Of a DNA stretch of 6,212 nucleotides, positions 1 to 4,806 are shown one piece after another. The translations under genes and the position numbers were made by a program. This DNA is from JAUNKE01 sp041784625 (lineage in GTDB: Bacteria; Bacillota; Clostridia; Peptostreptococcales; Filifactoraceae), in assembly GCA_041784625.1 (NCBI GenBank), contig JBHBDS010000045.1:1-6212 (forward strand). The letters are read 5' to 3'. The notes below the pieces were generated by a model. It saw only the letters and a program-made list of their open reading frames with translations, ran no database searches and had not been told where the DNA came from. How positions within the stretch are numbered: the stretch's first letter is position 1; every line of letters starts with the position of its first letter.

Positions 1-690
1 ATAGTTACGGGCGGAGATAGAACGAAACCGTTTACCTTTAAGATTACTGGTCTTCCTTCTGGAGGCGTGTACCCATACACAATTGGCACAGACTCAGGTG
101 GAATTATCGACGGTGGAACTTTTACGCTAAAACATGGAGAGACTTTTGAAATCGCTTCTCTACCAAAAGGAACCGTTGTTACAATCGAGGAACAGCTTAT
201 TGAAAAATACTATCCTTCTATTAGTGTTAATGGAAAACCTGAAGTAAGGTCTACTGATGGAAAAGTTTCGCTGACAATAGGAGATGAGGCAGTGGTGACT
301 GCAGCATATAATAACTATTATGCTGATGGAACAGGAGGATATACTCCAGGCGGCGGAGGCGGCGGCTCAACCCCACCTACACCACCAACGGATCCAAAAC
401 CACCAACCGAGGAGCCAATCGTACCACCAGTGACACCAGGAGGTGGCCCAGGCGGTGGTGGCGGAGGCGGAATCTCCGATGAGACCATCGGTGACGACGG
501 CGTACCAAAATCCAACCGTGACAAAGACGGCGATGACAAAACCACAAGAATCCAAGGCGCACCAAAAACAGGTCTGCCATATCACTCACTGTTCAGAGAG
601 ACATTGGGACAGTCATTGCTCTATAGCGCAACATTGATGCTAGCCATTGTGTTCGTGCAAAACGAAAGCGCTCGTAGAAGAAAATTTTAG
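1..690 (+). CDS. Cell-wall-anchored surface protein, C-terminal part (partial at left edge)
   Basis: The frame is open from base 1, so the true start lies outside the window; 229 residues are visible. The first ~100 residues form a beta-rich repeat domain (PFTFKITGLPSGG, then a DGGTFTLKHGETFEIASLPKG stretch that resembles the Cna-B/SpaA-like repeats of Gram-positive adhesins and pilins). A low-complexity Gly/Pro linker follows (about bases 340-475: poly-Gly, TPPTPPTDPKPP, again poly-Gly), then a charged segment rich in Asp and Lys. The C-terminus is a sorting signal: APKTG at 559-573 (a variant of LPXTG), a 13-residue spacer, a hydrophobic stretch (about 613-660) and the basic tail ESARRRKF. 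The product should be exported and linked to peptidoglycan by a sortase, probably for adhesion. The Gly/Pro block is GC-rich compared with the AT-rich neighbours. Family assignment of the repeat domain is less certain than the anchoring. Confidence 0.85.
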   Translation: MVTGGDRTKPFTFKITGLPSGGVYPYTIGTDSGGIIDGGTFTLKHGETFEIASLPKGTVVTIEEQLIEKYYPSISVNGKPEVRSTDGKVSLTIGDEAVVTAAYNNYYADGTGGYTPGGGGGGSTPPTPPTDPKPPTEEPIVPPVTPGGGPGGGGGGGISDETIGDDGVPKSNRDKDGDDKTTRIQGAPKTGLPYHSLFRETLGQSLLYSATLMLAIVFVQNESARRRKF

Positions 691-900
691 ATCAAAAGTT
701 CGGAAAAGAAATATTGAAAGAAATGATTTTCAATAGAATCTTAGATCATCCAATCAAAAAAATCTAAGATCATATTCAAGAACAGAAATTTGACACAATT
801 AAAAAAACATGAAAAGTTTATTAAGACATGAACAAATTCAATAATCTACACAACAAAAATAGGGCGCAAGCCCTATTTTTGCGTTTGAGTAGACAATGAG
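613..900 (+). repeat. Direct repeat copy A: 3' end of surface-protein gene plus downstream region
   Basis: This stretch is repeated at 1813-2064. It holds the last 26 codons of the surface-protein gene (hydrophobic anchor and basic tail), about 165 bases of non-coding DNA and the terminator. The first 108 bases of the two copies align without gaps with 9 mismatches; further down there are several small deletions in copy B. Within it, ATCTTAGAT (738-746) and ATCTAAGAT (762-770) form a 9-bp inverted repeat that is imperfect in copy B. Both copies end with the same sequence GTAGACAATGAG. Confidence 0.95.
855..880 (+). terminator. Rho-independent terminator of the surface-protein gene
   Basis: An 11-bp perfect stem, AAAAATAGGGC (855-865) with GCCCTATTTTT (870-880), is closed by a GCAA tetraloop. 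The stem carries A-runs and T-runs on its two sides, so it can terminate in both directions. It lies 165 bases after the stop codon. Confidence 0.85.
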
Positions 901-918
901 ACACGATTTTTGTATAAT
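890..918 (+). promoter_or_regulatory. Sigma-A-type promoter for the acetyltransferase unit
   Basis: The -35 candidate TAGACA (890-895, five of six consensus bases) is followed by a 17-bp spacer and a perfect -10 TATAAT (913-918). The -35 lies in the last bases of repeat copy A while the -10 is outside it. Copy B also has TAGACA (2054-2059), but no -10 follows there. Transcription would begin near 925, giving a leader of about 187 nt before the GNAT gene. Confidence 0.7.
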
Positions 919-935
919 CATTATTAGCCAATCAA

Positions 936-1080
936 TTCATAGAGAGTGCTGATATTTTAGCTGGAGGCATTTGCTTACCATCCAATTTTCAGCGTATGTC
1001 GCACTCGGAAAAGGATTCTAGTTTATTAAGCGAGAAATAATTCAATGAAATCAGAACTAAACGGGTAATAACATTGCGAA
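936..1080 (+). promoter_or_regulatory. Structured leader resembling a degenerate T-box riboswitch
   Basis: The leader begins with AGAGAG followed by a foldable region: GAGTGC pairs with GCACTC (1011-1016), TGA with TCA, and an inner hairpin TGGAGG/CCATCCA lies within. This recalls T-box Stem I. A second stem CTCG/CGAG (around 1014-1034) follows. Near the end comes AGAACTAAACGGGT (about 1052-1066), then AATAACATTGCG. T-box leaders carry a core of the form AACGGGTGGTAACACCGCG or GGGTGGTACCGCG at this place. Here the GG and CC of that core are replaced by AA and TT, which would spoil pairing with the tRNA acceptor end. No terminator hairpin or U-run lies between this core and the gene. I infer a decayed or strongly diverged T-box; another structured leader is possible. 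Confidence 0.4.
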
Positions 1081-1111
1081 AAATAACGATAGGAGTTATA
1101 ATAGTATTAAG

Positions 1112-1615
1112 ATGAATGATAAGTTTGTTGATATTCGAATTGATTGCTTGACAGATTGTCTTGTTGAGCGAAAAACGAGGAAAGAAGTAGCTACTACAGT
1201 AAAGAGAATAATTCCCAAAGAGGGTGAGTTTTTGGATTGGGCTTTTGATTGGACTATTCCAGAAAAGGATGGAGAAACGGTATATGCACTATTTGTCGAT
1301 GCTTCTAATGACGTGCAGGGGTTAGTTTCATTGAAACCGAGTTTTGGTGGGATGTTTATCGGTGTTGTTGAATCAGCACCTCACAATAGAGGTTTGCAAG
1401 GTCGGTATGAAGGAGTAGGGGCACATTTGTTTGCAATCGCTTGTGAGAAAGCGCTTGAAAACGACATGGATTATGTGTTCTTTAATGCAAAATCAGACTT
1501 GATTCGTTATTACTCAGAGACTTTGGGAGCAAAACAAATAGGAAAGAGCCAACGTATGCTAATCGAAGGAGAAGAGTTCTTAAGGTTGGTAGAAAAATAT
1601 TTCAAGAAGGGGTGA
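1112..1615 (+). CDS. GNAT-family N-acetyltransferase
   Basis: The 167-residue product matches a single GNAT fold in length. The acetyl-CoA binding region is visible as the strand MFIGVVESAP (81-90), the N-terminal part of motif A, and then GRYEGVGAHLFA (97-108), which fits the R/Q-x-x-G-x-G/A pyrophosphate loop. The following helix (to about 117), the strand DYVFFNA (120-126) and LIRYYSETLGAKQIG (130-144) match motif B, including the usual Tyr and the LGA turn. GNAT enzymes move acetyl from acetyl-CoA to an amine; the substrate cannot be told here. The ATG has AGGAG upstream (1091-1095) but at 16 nt, which is long; an in-frame ATT at 1106 would be better spaced, so translation starts are not secure. 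It is followed after 2 nt by a small gene, and the pair probably shares the promoter at 890-918. No ribbon-helix-helix antitoxin partner of the kind paired with TacT-type toxins is present. Confidence 0.85.
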   Translation: MNDKFVDIRIDCLTDCLVERKTRKEVATTVKRIIPKEGEFLDWAFDWTIPEKDGETVYALFVDASNDVQGLVSLKPSFGGMFIGVVESAPHNRGLQGRYEGVGAHLFAIACEKALENDMDYVFFNAKSDLIRYYSETLGAKQIGKSQRMLIEGEEFLRLVEKYFKKG

Positions 1616-1617
1616 AA

Positions 1618-1809
1618 ATGATGAAAAAAAGTAGAATTCCAGGCGTTTTTTTGAAGATGGATCATTACTTTCCAAGTGGAGTTTATACTGCGGAGAAAAA
1701 AGATCAACCCCATTTGGATATGAAAGCGATGAGAGATTATTGTAAAAAAGAGAATAGGGACTATGCCTCTTTGACGGACAGTGAGTTACAGAGGTTTGTT
1801 GTTTCGTAA
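1618..1809 (+). CDS. Small conserved-looking protein of unknown function, coupled to GNAT gene
   Basis: The product is 63 residues (62 from the alternative ATG at 1621), polar and charged, without signal peptide or membrane segment. I do not recognise its family. It begins MMKKSRIPGVFLK, has an FPSGVYTAEK segment in the middle and a predicted helical second half (MKAMRDYCKKENRDYASL, then DSELQRF). The start codon lies 2 nt after the TGA of the acetyltransferase gene, and the ribosome binding site AAGGGG (1607-1612) overlaps the end of that gene, so translation is probably coupled. The spacing favours ATG 1621 slightly. The stop codon at 1807-1809 falls three bases before repeat copy B begins, so the 3' boundary of this gene coincides with a recombination junction. 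It may be a partner or modulator of the acetyltransferase (inference). Confidence 0.65.
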   Translation: MMKKSRIPGVFLKMDHYFPSGVYTAEKKDQPHLDMKAMRDYCKKENRDYASLTDSELQRFVVS

Positions 1810-1812
1810 TCA

Positions 1813-1890
1813 TCATTGCTCTATAGCGCAACATTGATGCTAGCCATCGTGCTTTTGCAAAACGAAAGCGCACGTAGAAGAAGATTTTAG
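1813..1890 (+). pseudogene. Remnant of a second surface-protein gene (last 26 codons)
   Basis: In the frame equivalent to the intact gene, this reads SLLYSATLMLAIVLLQ followed by NESARRRRF and TAG. That is the hydrophobic anchor and basic tail of the surface protein at bases 1-690, with changes FV to LL and K to R and silent changes at other codons. The APKTG motif and everything upstream are missing, and a stop codon (1807-1809) lies directly before it in the same frame. It is the stump of a paralogous surface-protein gene, not a working gene. Its pattern of mostly silent or conservative changes suggests it was once under selection and then cut off. Confidence 0.8.
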
Positions 1891-2018
1891 ATCAAAAGTT
1901 CAAAATAGAAATATTGAAAGAAATGGTTTTCAATAGAATCTTTGATCATCCACAAAAAATCTAAGATCATATTCAAGAACAGAAAAGTGATAAAAGAAAA
2001 ATTCAATAATGTTACAAC

Positions 2019-2044
2019 AAAAATAGGGCACAAGCCCTATTTTT
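2019..2044 (+). terminator. Terminator in repeat copy B
   Basis: It has the same 11-bp stem as the first terminator, AAAAATAGGGC (2019-2029) with GCCCTATTTTT (2034-2044), but the loop is ACAA in place of GCAA. It would end transcripts of the GNAT unit and could also stop minus-strand transcripts running out of the toxin gene. Confidence 0.85.
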
Positions 2045-2087
2045 GCGTTTGAGTAGACAATGAGAGGTAACCTCATGTAACAGAGAG

Positions 2088-2115
2088 AAAAATGAGATCA
2101 CGATTTGTGATCTCA
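2088..2115 (-). terminator. Terminator of the toxin-antitoxin operon, overlapping the toxin stop codon
   Basis: Read on the minus strand, a 9-bp perfect stem TGAGATCAC / GTGATCTCA with loop AAATC is followed by TTTTT (plus-strand A-run 2088-2092). The TGA stop codon of the toxin gene (2113-2115) is the first three bases of the stem, so the hairpin starts at the stop codon. Confidence 0.8.
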
Positions 2116-2442
2116 AGAGATTGTATCTCGTAGTGCTGTTAATTGTTCTCTTTTTGAATACAGAATAGCAACGATATATACAGAAAAATTCTCTTTATCA
2201 ACGGAATAATAGATGTTGTAATTTTTTACAACCATTTTACGCAACACAATAGAAGGATCAACTTGCTCCTCGATTTCTGGAAATCTTTCTGGGACATTTG
2301 CGAGGCTCTCGATTTGATTTTTGATGAGATTGAAATACTTTGTCGCAGTATCGGGAGAAGACAGATCTTCTTGATAATACAGTACCATTTGTTCAAACTG
2401 CTTCTGAGCGATTGGTGTTAATTTAACTTTGTAGTTTTTCAT
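2113..2442 (-). CDS. RelE/ParE-family type II toxin
   Basis: The product is 109 residues, near the usual size for this fold. It opens with a strand (YKVKLTPIA), a helical pair (QKQFEQMVLYYQEDL and the DTATKYFNLIKNQIESL helix), the characteristic turn NVPERFPEI, then the strands VLRKMVVKNYNIYYSVD and FSVYIVAILYSKRE. This order and the R-K-M-x-V-x-N-Y-x-I-Y-Y pattern are typical of the RelE/ParE superfamily. RelE members cut mRNA in the ribosome, while ParE members poison gyrase; the sequence does not settle which applies, although a DinJ/RelB-type partner makes an mRNase more likely. The gene follows the antitoxin gene by 16 nt with GGAG about 8 nt before ATG. It ends in a dedicated terminator, so it is an autonomous two-gene unit. 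Confidence 0.9.
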   Translation of the reverse strand: MKNYKVKLTPIAQKQFEQMVLYYQEDLSSPDTATKYFNLIKNQIESLANVPERFPEIEEQVDPSIVLRKMVVKNYNIYYSVDKENFSVYIVAILYSKREQLTALRDTIS

Positions 2443-2458
2443 GATACACTCCAGAGGA

Positions 2459-2773
2459 TTATTTTCGAAGATTGAACTTTTGTTCCATCTCAGAAAATAC
2501 TGCGGCTGCGTCTATGGTTTGTCCTTTCTTGACTTGCTGAATGCCTTGTGAAAGAATTTCTCGCACTTCTTCATAAGAGAGATCGTCAATGCTGAGCGGA
2601 TTTTTTGGAACGACGAGCGGAAATGGAATTCCTCCAGTAAGGATTATTTGTCGGTAAAATAAATCGATAGCAGTTGAGCGAGGAAGTCCGATTTCTTCAA
2701 GGATTGCTTCTGCTTGGAGCTTGATATTCTCTTGTATTCGAACGTTAACAGTTGCTGTTTTGTTTGGGTTCAT
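2459..2773 (-). CDS. RelB/DinJ-family antitoxin
   Basis: The product is 104 residues from the ATG at 2773, which has an excellent AAGGAGGTG site 6-8 nt upstream; a longer frame from 2803 would run over that ribosome binding site and the -10 region, so it is rejected. The N-terminus TATVNVRI is the beta strand of a ribbon-helix-helix DNA-binding unit, followed by helices (IKLQAEAILEEIG and STAIDLFYRQI). The segment LFYRQIILTGGIPFPL is a hallmark of the RelB/DinJ family. The C-terminal half (SYEEVREILSQGIQQVKKG, then AAAVFSEMEQKF) should wrap the toxin and neutralise it. As in related systems, the antitoxin, alone and with toxin, should repress its own promoter through the palindromes at 2790-2823. 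Confidence 0.92.
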   Translation of the reverse strand: MNPNKTATVNVRIQENIKLQAEAILEEIGLPRSTAIDLFYRQIILTGGIPFPLVVPKNPLSIDDLSYEEVREILSQGIQQVKKGQTIDAAAVFSEMEQKFNLRK

Positions 2774-2789
2774 AAATGCACCTCCTTTG

Positions 2790-2823
2790 CAATATTGTAG
2801 CATTTTGTAATGCAGATTGCAAT
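2790..2823 (-). promoter_or_regulatory. Toxin-antitoxin promoter with palindromic operator candidates
   Basis: On the minus strand, -35 TTGCAA (2817-2822), a 17-bp spacer and -10 TACAAT (2794-2799) fit a sigma-A promoter. Three small palindromes cover it: ATTGCAAT over the -35 (2816-2823), GCATT-TTGT-AATGC inside the spacer (2800-2813), and CAATATTG over the -10 (2790-2797). TTGCAATA (plus strand) occurs twice, 29 bases apart. Repression by the ribbon-helix-helix antitoxin at these sites is inferred from the family. Confidence 0.65.
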
Positions 2824-2907
2824 ACGTTTTGTGATGAGAGCGAGATTTATGTCAATGTAAATAGCGATGGAGAAATCTCAATGAAACGAATATCACTGAG
2901 TTGATTC

Positions 2908-3184
2908 ATGCAGCTCATCGGGCGGTCTTGGAATTTTTCTGCAGAGTTTATGATTCGTTCGACAAATGAAGAATATGTTAGTATGTGGTCGCAATTTGCG
3001 ACCAGTTCATGGAAATGAAACATTCATCTTCAAATTCCTATGCTTTTACTGAGCAAGGCATTGCGATGCTTTCTGCTGTGTTTTACAGTGGGAAGAGCAA
3101 TTTGAGGTTCTGAAAAAATTGACAGATGAGTTAATGCGTTGTAAACTATTTGCAGGAGCATTTGCTTTAAGCCTTATTCGTTAA
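2908..3184 (+). pseudogene. ORF6N-domain (phage antirepressor-like) protein, degraded
   Basis: Pieces of an ORF6N domain can be read in changing frames. From 2932 the first frame gives NFSAEFMIRSTNEEY and then WSQFATSSWK before TGA at 3016; this matches the usual FPEDFMFxLTxEE...SQFATSSW pattern. After a lost base near 3037-3039, the third frame gives YAFTEQGIAMLSAVF from 3039, which is the most conserved ORF6N stretch. A further frame change near 3085 leads to QWEEQFEVLKKLTDELM and a stop at 3182-3184. The N-terminal part of the family (the LYG region) is not visible. Intact members are found in phages and mobile elements and resemble KilA-N-type DNA-binding or antirepressor proteins. One premature stop and at least two frameshifts make it a pseudogene. 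Confidence 0.7.
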
Positions 3185-3194
3185 GGACATCCTA

Positions 3195-3225
3195 AGGGCG
3201 CACTTTTTTGTACGCCCTAATTTTT
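3195..3225 (+). terminator. Terminator after the ORF6N remnant
   Basis: AGGGCG (3195-3200) pairs with CGCCCT (3213-3218) around a 12-base loop that contains a T-run; AATTTTTAT follows. It is a moderate rho-independent terminator and separates the ORF6N remnant from the next element. Confidence 0.55.
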
Positions 3226-3342
3226 ATGCCAGATGCTTCATCTGATAAAAAGCTTGAGTACAAAACATCGGATAACGGAGTAATGCTCACCTTGTACAAC
3301 AGAAACTTTATTAGTGAAAATGACCCTAAGGATGTCACAAAG

Positions 3343-3410
3343 AATGTCGCATTGATGTCGCAAATGTCGCATTGGTGTCGCAAATGTCGCATTGGTGTCG
3401 CAAATGTCGC
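3343..3410 (+). repeat. Upstream 20-bp tandem array (3.4 units)
   Basis: Three contiguous copies of AATGTCGCATTGGTGTCGCA (3343-3362 with G to A at 3355, 3363-3382, 3383-3402) and a partial AATGTCGC (3403-3410) make 68 bp. Each unit holds the heptamer TGTCGCA twice. The array is identical to the one at 4805-4872 except for base 3355. Degenerate copies of the core (TTTGTCGCAAATGTGC, 3423-3438) continue into the promoter of the downstream gene. Confidence 0.97.
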
Positions 3411-3436
3411 TTTTGATTCCAAATTTGTCGCAAATG

Positions 3437-3445
3437 TGCTAGAAT
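3437..3445 (+). promoter_or_regulatory. Extended -10 promoter candidate of the AlbA_2 regulator
   Basis: TGCTAGAAT (3437-3445) fits an extended -10 element (TGn plus TAGAAT, five of six). The -35 position (TTCCAA, 3417-3422) is weak. The spacer carries a degenerate repeat core, TGTCGCAAATGT, so a protein binding the repeats would overlap RNA polymerase. The start point near 3452 would leave a leader of only about 14 nt, just including the ribosome binding site. Confidence 0.4.
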
Positions 3446-3465
3446 ATTGGTGGAGGTGATTTGGG

Positions 3466-4806
3466 ATGAAAAACTATTTTGAAACGGAAACTGTTGAATT
3501 AAAGGCTAAATACACTGACACGATCACAAAAGAAATAGTATCTTTTCTAAATGGAGAAGGTGGGACGATATATATTGGAATCAAGGATAACGGTGATGTT
3601 GTCGGGGTGGAAAAAGTAGATGAAACTCTCCGAAAAATTTCGGATGTTATTACAACCCAGATTGAACCGAACCCACAGGACGAGATAAGTTCTGAGCTTA
3701 GATTTGACGACGGGAAGACGATTATTGTCATCAAGATCAATAAAGGGAGACAACATATATATTGTCAGAAAAAATATGGTTTTTCTTCATCGGGATGCAC
3801 CATTCGAATTGGTACAACTTGCAAAGAAATGACGCCAGAACAAATAAAGATTCGATATGAACAAAGGTTTATTGATGAAGAATACATGCTAAAAAAACGA
3901 TCGAGTTTGGCGGACTTGTCTTTTCGAGAATTGAAGATATATTACTCGGAAAAAGGCTATCACTTGGAGAATAGCTCGTTTGAAACAAATTTGCATCTTC
4001 GAAATGAACAGGGAGAATACAATTTGTTGGCGGAGTTATTGTCGGATCGAAATAATATCCCTTTCATTTTTGTAAAATTTTTGGGAGACAATAAGGCTTC
4101 TATTTCAGAAAGAAGCGATTATGGATACGGCTGCATTCTTACCACCTATTCAAAAATCAAGAACAGACTGCAAGCTGAAAATATTTGCATCTCGGATACG
4201 ACTGTTCGTCCGAGAAAAGATGAATATTTGTTTGACTATGATGCAGTTAATGAAGCAATTCTTAACGCTTTGGTGCATAATGATTGGACAATTACCGAGC
4301 CGCAAATATCGATGTTTTGTGACAGGTTAGAGATTCTTTCGCACGGAGGCTTGCCAAGTGGGATGACGGAAAAACAATTCTACGATGGAATAAGTAAACC
4401 GAGAAATGCTACGCTGATGAGAATATTTTTGAGTATGGGGCTTACAGAGCATACGGGGCACGGGATTCCAACGATTATTAACAAGTACGGGAAAGAAGTT
4501 TTTGAAATCGAAAACAACTTTATTCGTTGCACCATTCCTTTTGAAAAAAGTGTAATGGATGCTTTGAATGTCGCAAATGTCGGTTTGAATGTCGCAAATG
4601 TCGGTTTGGATGTCGCATTGACGGATACGGAGCGAAAAGTGATTGATTTGCTGATAGAGAATCCAAGCTTCAAAACAATTGACATTGCGGAGAAACTTGG
4701 CGTAGCGAAGAGAACCGTTGAAAGAGCGCTCAAATCGTTGCAGGAAAAAGAGATTATTCAAAGAAAAGGTTCAAAACGTGAGGGGAGCTGGATCGTTGTA
4801 AAATAA
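3466..4806 (+). CDS. AlbA_2 / HATPase_c_4-like / winged-helix putative transcriptional regulator
   Basis: The product has 446 residues; the ATG at 3466 follows GGAGGTGA (3452-3459) by 6-7 nt. Residues ~1-130 form an AlbA_2 (Schlafen-type) domain: ETETVELKAKY, ITKEIVSFLNGEGGTIYIGI, DNGDVVGV, and the later RIGTTCKEMTPEQI. The middle and C-terminal half has the HATPase_c_4-like features of this family: YDAVNEAILNALVHNDW (about 260-276), ISMFCDRLEILSHGGLP, PRNATLMRIF and GLTEHTGHGI. Residues 368-384 are a repeat linker, NVANVGL twice and then DVA. Residues ~386-446 are a winged helix (TDTERKVIDLL, FKTIDIAEKLGVAKRTVERALKSLQEKEII). Such proteins are annotated as putative DNA-binding or transcriptional regulators; their ligand and targets are mostly unknown. 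The frame is intact. The stop codon TAA (4804-4806) overlaps the first bases of the downstream array. It may bind the repeats around it (inference). Confidence 0.88.
   Translation: MKNYFETETVELKAKYTDTITKEIVSFLNGEGGTIYIGIKDNGDVVGVEKVDETLRKISDVITTQIEPNPQDEISSELRFDDGKTIIVIKINKGRQHIYCQKKYGFSSSGCTIRIGTTCKEMTPEQIKIRYEQRFIDEEYMLKKRSSLADLSFRELKIYYSEKGYHLENSSFETNLHLRNEQGEYNLLAELLSDRNNIPFIFVKFLGDNKASISERSDYGYGCILTTYSKIKNRLQAENICISDTTVRPRKDEYLFDYDAVNEAILNALVHNDWTITEPQISMFCDRLEILSHGGLPSGMTEKQFYDGISKPRNATLMRIFLSMGLTEHTGHGIPTIINKYGKEVFEIENNFIRCTIPFEKSVMDALNVANVGLNVANVGLDVALTDTERKVIDLLIENPSFKTIDIAEKLGVAKRTVERALKSLQEKEIIQRKGSKREGSWIVVK
4567..4617 (+). repeat. In-frame 21-bp repeats inside the regulator gene
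   Basis: Two identical 21-bp units (4567-4587 and 4588-4608), each with AATGTCGCAAATGTCGGT and TTG, and a partial GATGTCGCA (4609-4617) encode the linker NVANVGL-NVANVGL-DVA. The core TGTCGCAAATGTCG is the same as in the flanking 20-bp arrays, but the period here is a multiple of three. Confidence 0.95.

Larger units (their letters stand above)
1813..2064 (+). repeat. Direct repeat copy B of 613-900
   Basis: This copy is 252 bases against 288 in copy A; the first 108 bases match at 99 positions, and small deletions occur after about base 1950. Both copies include the coding stump, the non-coding region and the terminator. The start of homology is offset by exactly 1200 bases from copy A. The copies enclose the promoter -10, the leader, the GNAT gene and the small gene. 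Confidence 0.95.
3226..3459 (+). pseudogene. Possible remnant of a second AlbA_2-type regulator gene (C-terminal piece)
   Basis: From ATG 3226 this frame reads KKLEYKTSDNGVMLTLYNRN, then NDPKDVTKNVALMSQ, and runs into the repeat array. The pattern of a beta-rich domain end (VMLTLYNR) followed by a DVTK/NVA repeat linker resembles the same junction in AlbA_2 / HATPase_c_4 proteins, including the full gene at 3466 (IRCTIPFEKS, then NVANVG repeats). There is no ribosome binding site, and the frame begins at the tail of a terminator. Inside the array the reading becomes NVA, MSQ, CRK, GVANVA as the 20-bp unit shifts frame. I infer a decayed tail of a sister gene; it is unlikely to be expressed as a protein. 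The assignment is tentative. Confidence 0.35.

Noticed and set aside
318..545. Proline-rich protein on the minus strand
   Set aside because: It is the reverse reading of the Gly/Pro linker codons of the surface-protein gene and has no start signals of its own.
1112..1809. TacT/TacA-type acetyltransferase toxin-antitoxin pair
   Set aside because: The partner gene lies downstream, and its product shows no ribbon-helix-helix strand; a direct family assignment is not supported.
613..2064. Composite transposon or IS pair
   Set aside because: The repeats contain a gene end and terminator, with no transposase and no terminal inverted repeats.
2459..2803. Longer antitoxin start at 2803
   Set aside because: It would place coding sequence over the -10 element and the strong ribosome binding site that serves the ATG at 2773.
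3208..3459. A working gene of 83 codons starting at TTG 3208
   Set aside because: The start lies inside a terminator hairpin, there is no ribosome binding site, and its second half is made of the frame-shifting repeat.
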